A DNA stretch of 64,000 nt from NCBI RefSeq assembly GCF_024758725.1, contig NZ_CP096972.1, positions 2,524,001 to 2,588,000 on the forward strand. The letters are read 5' to 3'. Made by a program: the position numbers and the translations under genes. This document shows, in pieces, positions 58,660 through 64,000 of this stretch (within the stretch, counting starts at the first letter, position 1; every line of letters starts with the position of its first letter). The notes beneath the pieces are model-generated. The model did not search any database, had not been told where the DNA came from, and was given only the letters and a program-made list of their open reading frames with translations. Origin of the DNA: Sphingomonas sp. SUN039. GTDB taxonomy: Bacteria > Pseudomonadota > Alphaproteobacteria > Sphingomonadales > Sphingomonadaceae.

Positions 58660-61600
58660 CTATCTCCGCGCAGCGAGCGAGATCAGGAACTGGATTGCGG
58701 CCCGGCTGGGCAGAAAGAAATAGCCACCGGCACGAAGCGAGACATAGGACGCGATCCCGTCGATCTGGATCGGTCCCGGCGCTACGGGGACGGTTAGTTT
58801 TCCTTTCGACCCGCGCGGGTTGCCCAGCAGCGGGTCCGGTTCGTCCTTCAACCCGTGGAACGAGGTCGCATTCAGCCAGGTGTGCTGCACGAATTCGAAC
58901 TGCCGCTCGATGTCGGCACACAGCGCCATGAACAATAGCCCCTTCTTCTCTTCGCCTGCATCCGGGCGATAGGCATAGCTGCGCCCGCGCCTGAGCAATC
59001 GGTGGCGATTGGTGATCTGTTGCTCGCTGGCGTCGCCGGGTTCCAGGCTGTCGCGCGGATTGGCACGGCGGATGTGTGCCCCCAGCGGACATTGCAGCCC
59101 GCGCGGATCGTCCACCCCATAGGTAAAATCATTATCCGGGGCCTCGTTCGCGGCGACGTGGCACGGGCCGGTCGGGTTGCCGACCAGCGGCGCGCCGTTC
59201 GGCCAGCGTCCGACGAGCTTTGCCCCGACCCAGTCGCCGTCGATGTTGGCACCGGTAACCCCGGCAAGTTCCGGATATCGCTTGGCAAGGTCGTGGGCAT
59301 GATCGTCCAACGACTGGCGAAAACCGCGCACATTCTGATCGAGCTGGCGCAGCACCATGAAGCTGCCATTGCGGCCCAGATCGCGCGCCTCCGCCGCGCT
59401 CGAATTCGCGCCGTAGCGCGGGAACCGGTTCGATTCGACCGCACTGACCGTCGGCAGGTCGTTGCGGACATCCTGTTCGGCACCGACCACGATTGGCGGC
59501 GGAAAATAGCCCTGGTCGTTGCGATAGCCCAGCAGGAACTCCCCGGGCGCGATCAGGTCGCGAGGCGCAGGCCGGACAGCAGACCGTAGGCTGCCCCGGA
59601 TGACGGGTTGCGAAATGCCGTCGCGGAACCCGAAATGTTCGCGCCGCTCCTCTGCTGGATGTTCCGGCGTGGATACCGGCGTGCAGGGGACAGCATGAAT
59701 GATGTGTCCGCCGAAAATTTCGAGCATAAGCCGGTGGCTATCGACGAGTTGCCGGTGTGCGTCGGCAGGAGGCGCCGGCGACGCCCCCGGAACGTCGATT
59801 TCGCTCCCATAGATGGTGATGACGGCATCGACGGCGCGTTCGTCCTGTTCGCCATCGTTCCATAGCCAGGCCGCGCTCCCGCCATCGCCCAAAACCCGTG
59901 TCCGCGCTGCCATGCCCATGGCGAAAGCTGCGGGAAAGGCGTCGAATCCGGTGCGCGGATCGATCCCGCACCGGCGCAGTCCGGCAGCGGTCAAGCCGAG
60001 GACGGCGCCGCCACGTTCGACCGGGCGGTCGCCGAACGCAATCCGGGCTTCGGCAGGGAGGCGGTACTGGACCTCCGTGCCTGACTGCGCGGCCTTGGTC
60101 GTCCGGCTTTCGGGACGACGGTTTTCAGCACCCTGGTCGTATTCCCAGCGCTTGGGCAGGCCGACAAAAGCGTCGGGAGTCGTAAAGACGATTCCGCTGA
60201 GTGCCTCGAGCCATGCTTGCCGTTTGCCGGAATCGGCCGGCAACCGGACCAGCAGGCTGGTCGAATATTCCAGCTTGCCGAATCCGGTGAAGACGATCGA
60301 TTGCGTTTCGTGCGATTCGAGTTCGCCGTCCTCGCGCTGCGCCGAGCCGAAACAGGTCAGCCAGCGCTGCGCGTCGGTGTCGTTCGCCGCCCGCGCCAGG
60401 CCGTCCTCGATCAGCGCATTATTGCGGATCTGTTTCGTGGTGAGGTGCGGAAAGCGACTATACCAGAACGCTGTCGGCCGCTGCTGGCGGCGGACCCAGC
60501 GTTTGAACCGGTCGCCGTCGGCAGCGCCTTCATTGATCAGGTAGCGGGTGCGCGGAAAGCCGACGCCATTGCCCCACGCCGCCGACTGGCCCTGGTGGGC
60601 GCGCGTGATGAAATCCTCCAGATAGCTCTCCCATGTGCCATCGTAGTTCGACAGGAAGACAAACTGGTTGGTTTCGGGCACCCGCAGCCATTTGGCCTTG
60701 TGGATGGTGCCCATGGTGACCACGAACCCCGGCCTGAACCAGAACGCGATGCTCTGTTTGATGCCCCACAGTGCAAAGGCAAAAACAAAGCGGCGGAACA
60801 GCCCGGGCTTGAAGGGCATGACCGCGATGATGTGGTTCTGTTCGTAACCCGGCGCGTCCTCGCGGGCAGCGATTTTCCGGATATTGCCAAGCTCGGGTGC
60901 GCGCTCGTCGACCGGATCGTGTTTCTCGTGGCAGCGCAGCAGGAAGATCAGCGCGGCGACCAGCGCGGTCGTGGCCAGCACGATCGTCGCCAGGCTGCCG
61001 ACCAGCGCCCCGGTCACGGTCCAAAGCCAGCCGAGGAAGGTCGGCGGGGTCATCTCCCAATGCACCCAGATGAACGAGGCGACCGTGCCCGCATAGAGCG
61101 CAATAAATCCGACGAGGAAGGGCCGGAACGCCGCCGACCACAGTAACGGCCACAGCGGTGACCAGATCGATTCCGGCGCCACCCAGTCGGCGATCTTCAG
61201 ACGTTTGCGGCCGGGCCGGCTGATCGCGTAGCGCAGCGGCGTTGCGCGTTCGAAAAGCTGTCGCCAACGGCCGCGCCGCAGCCCGTAGAAGCTGTCTTGT
61301 TTCACGAACCGCCGGACATGGGTCAGCGCATCCATTGCGCGGGTCGATCTGGTGAGGTGCGGGGTGAAATGCCCCAGATTGCCAGCAAAGAAATGCGCAA
61401 TGGCGTCGCGCGAAAAATCTGCCAGCTGCTCCTGCCGCGCGACATCGGCGACCGAGAATTCTTCGGTGCCGTTGAAGTGCAGGCCGGTCGAACCCCAGGG
61501 GTAGCAGTGCAGATTGCGCGCCTCCGCGCGCAGCCGCCCCGCCAGCGCGGCGGCATCGGCAGGCTGGCTTCCGTCCGGGTTACAATGGGCATAAACCGGC

Positions 61601-63195
61601 GCGAGCCATTCAAAGGCGTGTTCGGCCACCGCCCCGATCGCCCGGTCCTGTCCGCCATCGGCATTGATTTCGAACAACAGGATCGGCGTGTCGTCGTCGG
61701 GGCCCGCCTCGATCGCCGACAGCGACGCAAAATGGACGAGCCCGGTCGCCTTCAGCGTTTCGGCTGCTTGCGGGTGCGCCGGATTGCCCAGAGCTTCGAG
61801 CTGGCGGATGAGGGCATCGAGTGCGGTACCATCACGTACCGGCGACGTAATGATGATCATCGACTGACCGGTACCCGGGTCGTCGAACACCATGTCGAGC
61901 CGGGTCGGGAAAGGGCCGGTCCGCATCATTTCCCCGTCTCGGTCCGGCGCGGTTCCGAGCCCGTCCCGCCGGAGCAGCACCGCGAAGATTTCGACCATTT
62001 GGGTCATCGCAATCTCTGCGCCGAGGCAGACATGCGGCCCGTCGCCGAACATCAACCAGGCGGCACGGGCAATGTCCTCGTCGGTTTCCATGGGAACGCG
62101 GCCGTCGCGCAACGCCGACATGACCGCGACCAGAACGATATCGCTCTTGCGTACCTTACGGGCGCGCCAGCTGCCTGCGGCTATTGTGGCGTCCTGGCCG
62201 ACGCTGCGCCACTGCCCCGGCGAGAGTGCGGGATTGCGGCGGGCGGCCTTGAGCAAAGCGAGTTTGAGTGCTTCCCGGTCGTTCGCCCGCGCCGCCTTTA
62301 TCGCAGCGGCCATCAGGCGGGGATTGTCGATCAGTTCCTCGAGAATATTGCCGCAGGCGAGCGTGACCGTCGGGATCAACGCCGTCGTCAGGCCGATCAA
62401 CGAAGCCCGCGCCAGCTTCGGTTTCATATGGGCATCGGTGATGAACCGGTCGACAAGGGTCGCCCGCTCGCGGGAACTGTTCGGGTGCTGTACATTGTTG
62501 GCCTCGACGCGCGCGATGGCATCGTCGAAGGCGGCGCGCAGGTGCGCGGCGGCGATCAGCGCCTGTCGGCGCGTATTAGGGTCGCCGAACGGGTCGCCGA
62601 ACAACAGTGCCGACACGGCCATCGTCCATTCGGCGAAGGTGTCGGGATCGCCCGCCGTCACGCCCAGATAGGTGCAGCACACTTCGGTTGAACAACGCGT
62701 GATCAGGTCGCGCATCACGTCGATCCGGCCGTCGCTGGCATCGAGCAACGCGGTGGCATGATGTTCGGTCCATCGCGCGATATCGGCAATGTCATCGGGT
62801 TTGAACTGGCCGTGGAGAGCCGCCCGGAGCGCCTCATGCTCGGCACCCTCCATGCCGAGCACCGAATTCTGGTCGCCGCCTAGCTCGGTCATTTCCAGCG
62901 CGTAGCAATTCGGGAAATGGATGTTGTCGCGCAAGACTTCACGGACATCCGCCTCGCGGGTGACGATGATGAGTCTGCCGATGCGGGGATTGGGCCAGAA
63001 TGTTCGCAGCAGGGCGAAAATGGCGGGCATCACGCGTCGAAAGGCGACACGCCACAGGCGTTGTGCGATCCGGCTGCGGACTGCCATGCTCTGGAAATCG
63101 AACAGCTCAAGCGGTGCGGGCGGCCGGTTCCGGTCTGCCTGCTGGGCGGCGATGATCGCATCGGGATATTTCAGTTTCCACATATATGCCCCCAT
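58660..63195 (-). CDS. Giant fusion: degenerate cytochrome P450, membrane region and DyP-type peroxidase
   Basis: 1511 aa (ATG 63195; ATG 63183 with GGGGG 5 nt upstream is also good). Residues 1-440 are a P450 with haem ligand C390 in FGDGPHVCLG. The K-helix reads KAARR (316-320) where ExxR is expected, and the I-helix GLTTALIPTVT (268-278) lacks the acid-alcohol pair. Residues 440-690 are unassigned. Two helices near 692-712 and 725-753 anchor it. Residues about 780-960 are an unassigned domain (LSNYDGTWESYLEDFITRAH). From about 1010 a DyP peroxidase with GFRDG (1189-1193), VLRQLDQNVRGF and proximal H1374 in CPLGAHIRRANPRDS. Likely a membrane-bound haem oxidase; substrate unknown. Confidence 0.85.
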   Translation of the reverse strand: MGAYMWKLKYPDAIIAAQQADRNRPPAPLELFDFQSMAVRSRIAQRLWRVAFRRVMPAIFALLRTFWPNPRIGRLIIVTREADVREVLRDNIHFPNCYALEMTELGGDQNSVLGMEGAEHEALRAALHGQFKPDDIADIARWTEHHATALLDASDGRIDVMRDLITRCSTEVCCTYLGVTAGDPDTFAEWTMAVSALLFGDPFGDPNTRRQALIAAAHLRAAFDDAIARVEANNVQHPNSSRERATLVDRFITDAHMKPKLARASLIGLTTALIPTVTLACGNILEELIDNPRLMAAAIKAARANDREALKLALLKAARRNPALSPGQWRSVGQDATIAAGSWRARKVRKSDIVLVAVMSALRDGRVPMETDEDIARAAWLMFGDGPHVCLGAEIAMTQMVEIFAVLLRRDGLGTAPDRDGEMMRTGPFPTRLDMVFDDPGTGQSMIIITSPVRDGTALDALIRQLEALGNPAHPQAAETLKATGLVHFASLSAIEAGPDDDTPILLFEINADGGQDRAIGAVAEHAFEWLAPVYAHCNPDGSQPADAAALAGRLRAEARNLHCYPWGSTGLHFNGTEEFSVADVARQEQLADFSRDAIAHFFAGNLGHFTPHLTRSTRAMDALTHVRRFVKQDSFYGLRRGRWRQLFERATPLRYAISRPGRKRLKIADWVAPESIWSPLWPLLWSAAFRPFLVGFIALYAGTVASFIWVHWEMTPPTFLGWLWTVTGALVGSLATIVLATTALVAALIFLLRCHEKHDPVDERAPELGNIRKIAAREDAPGYEQNHIIAVMPFKPGLFRRFVFAFALWGIKQSIAFWFRPGFVVTMGTIHKAKWLRVPETNQFVFLSNYDGTWESYLEDFITRAHQGQSAAWGNGVGFPRTRYLINEGAADGDRFKRWVRRQQRPTAFWYSRFPHLTTKQIRNNALIEDGLARAANDTDAQRWLTCFGSAQREDGELESHETQSIVFTGFGKLEYSTSLLVRLPADSGKRQAWLEALSGIVFTTPDAFVGLPKRWEYDQGAENRRPESRTTKAAQSGTEVQYRLPAEARIAFGDRPVERGGAVLGLTAAGLRRCGIDPRTGFDAFPAAFAMGMAARTRVLGDGGSAAWLWNDGEQDERAVDAVITIYGSEIDVPGASPAPPADAHRQLVDSHRLMLEIFGGHIIHAVPCTPVSTPEHPAEERREHFGFRDGISQPVIRGSLRSAVRPAPRDLIAPGEFLLGYRNDQGYFPPPIVVGAEQDVRNDLPTVSAVESNRFPRYGANSSAAEARDLGRNGSFMVLRQLDQNVRGFRQSLDDHAHDLAKRYPELAGVTGANIDGDWVGAKLVGRWPNGAPLVGNPTGPCHVAANEAPDNDFTYGVDDPRGLQCPLGAHIRRANPRDSLEPGDASEQQITNRHRLLRRGRSYAYRPDAGEEKKGLLFMALCADIERQFEFVQHTWLNATSFHGLKDEPDPLLGNPRGSKGKLTVPVAPGPIQIDGIASYVSLRAGGYFFLPSRAAIQFLISLAARR

Positions 63196-63213
63196 CGCCG
63201 TCCGGCAAAAAGT

Positions 63214-64000
63214 TCAGCTCTCAGCTGATTCTGCGGTGAGCAGGCCGGATTTAAGCATCGCGTTCCAGGCCGAATCGGCAAAAGGGAGCCAATCCAGTTC
63301 AGCCGATGTGAAATGCGGTCTCACTGCCGAAAGCTCGCTGCGGGCCAAGCGCGCTTCGGACACCCGACCGAGCTTCACCAAGCTGTTGACCCGGATCGTA
63401 TGGGCGAGCGCGTAGCCGGGGCGGCGGGCGAGCGAGAGATCGGTATAATCCAGCGCCCGATCGTAGTTGCCGAGCATGAAATGCGACACGGCGATTTCCC
63501 CGAGGACGTAGAATGTCTGGCCATCGACCGGGCTGAGACGCAGCGCCATCTCAAGCGGCTCGAAGGCAGCGGCAGGCACGTTCGAAAGATAATGACAACT
63601 GCCGAGTTGTGCATAGGCGCGGGCGAGGCTGGGATTCAGCCTGATTGCATCGCCGATCAGCCCTTTTGCGCGCCCGTGATTTCGCATCCACATCTCGGCC
63701 ATGCCGACCAAGAGGTATCCGCGTCCGTCAAAGCGGTCGGCTGCGACGGCGCGCAGTGCGATGGCGCGCAGCACGGCAATTTTTTCGGTGCCGTCGCGGC
63801 GCGACCAGATCGACCAAGCCTTGGCGTAGGCTGCCTGGATGAGCACCTCTGCTGAGTTCGGCCTTTGCAACAAGGCTTCGGCAAGAAGTCTATCCGCAAT
63901 TGCCGCGTCATCGCGTGAGAGTCGCCAGAGATGCCACCGCGCGCGCCAGACCATCTCATCGACATCGAGTCCGTCCAGGCTACGATTGATGAGCTCGGTC
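63214..64000 (-). CDS. TPR-repeat protein, C-terminal part (gene continues past the window)
   Basis: Open to base 64000; 261 C-terminal residues visible. Tandem TPR-like units, e.g. IGDAIRLNPSLARAYAQLGSCHYLSN, LEMALRLSPVDGQTFYVLGE and LDYTDLSLARRPGYALAHTI. Sphingomonad proteins with this kind of end often have an N-terminal winged-helix or adenylate-cyclase domain, which would lie outside the window. It is 18 nt before the P450-DyP fusion gene on the same strand, so the two are probably cotranscribed and it may be the regulator of the fusion. Confidence 0.75.
   Translation of the reverse strand, partial: TELINRSLDGLDVDEMVWRARWHLWRLSRDDAAIADRLLAEALLQRPNSAEVLIQAAYAKAWSIWSRRDGTEKIAVLRAIALRAVAADRFDGRGYLLVGMAEMWMRNHGRAKGLIGDAIRLNPSLARAYAQLGSCHYLSNVPAAAFEPLEMALRLSPVDGQTFYVLGEIAVSHFMLGNYDRALDYTDLSLARRPGYALAHTIRVNSLVKLGRVSEARLARSELSAVRPHFTSAELDWLPFADSAWNAMLKSGLLTAESAES

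Noticed and set aside
58614-58660. Attachment site of an island at the tRNA-Ser gene
   Set aside because: No integrase gene is adjacent and no second copy of the tRNA 3' end was recognised in the window.

Overview
The window is chromosomal DNA of a high-GC alphaproteobacterium, most likely a sphingomonad (Sphingomonadales). The evidence is the dense packing with 4-nt ATGA overlaps, a PhoK-type alkaline phosphatase, two sigma-EcfG promoters (GGAAC-N16/17-CGTT) around an HWE kinase and response regulator, a GTTC-N7-GTTC SOS box before uvrA, a CIRCE element before groES-groEL, and several dispersed palindromic repeat families of the sort common in sphingomonads. No replication origin, prophage, complete insertion sequence, rRNA or CRISPR array was seen. 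Everything below was read by eye; no database search was run.

Layout. 1-2 kb: end of an alpha-E / transglutaminase / proteasome-type peptidase operon. 2-5.5 kb: Bpt transferase, threonine dehydratase, a GxxExxY nuclease-like gene enclosed by long inverted repeats, and a beta-hydroxyacid dehydrogenase. 5.5-7.2 kb: convergent general-stress signalling pair. 7.2-13.7 kb: amidohydrolase, DsbD-type reductase, alkaline phosphatase, beta-helix protein. 13.7-19.4 kb: a methionine operon (ArsR-methyltransferase regulator, metF, split metH) with a palindromic operator. 19.5-25.3 kb: two small lipoproteins, a PAS-GGDEF-EAL-PilZ protein, groESL, a Phd/VapC-type toxin-antitoxin pair. 25.3-37.1 kb: ordinary housekeeping (sppA, gyrB, Atm1-like exporter, peroxiredoxin, PilZ and small proteins). 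37.1-41.0 kb: accessory island with a nucleotidyltransferase-fold gene pair, a palindrome cluster, a BglII/BstYI-type restriction-modification pair and two AT-rich genes of unknown function in the same operon. 41-49.9 kb: uvrA, an RTX metalloprotease with a small partner, an osmoprotectant-type ABC importer. 50.7-51.6 kb: AT-rich putative abortive-infection gene. 51.7-58.6 kb: pterin dehydratase, ccmAB, thrC, aspartic protease, cyclophilin, tRNA-Ser(GGA). 58.7-63.2 kb: a 1511-residue cytochrome P450 - membrane - DyP peroxidase fusion. The window ends inside a TPR protein.

Three themes stand out. First, the P450-DyP fusion, whose P450 half keeps the haem cysteine but lacks the usual ExxR glutamate and the oxygen-activating acid-alcohol pair. 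Second, at least five families of palindromic elements (CGCGAAGRCGCAAAG, CTTCGACAAGCTCAG, CTCCTGCTTTCGCAGGAG, GGGGACTGTCCCC and a GGGGAGGGGACCC type). Two sit in frame inside metH and uvrA, three appear to supply the ribosome-binding site or start region of the next gene, and one pair encloses a nuclease-like gene. Third, likely defence functions: the R-M operon with two unknown riders, and the putative AbiC-like protein.
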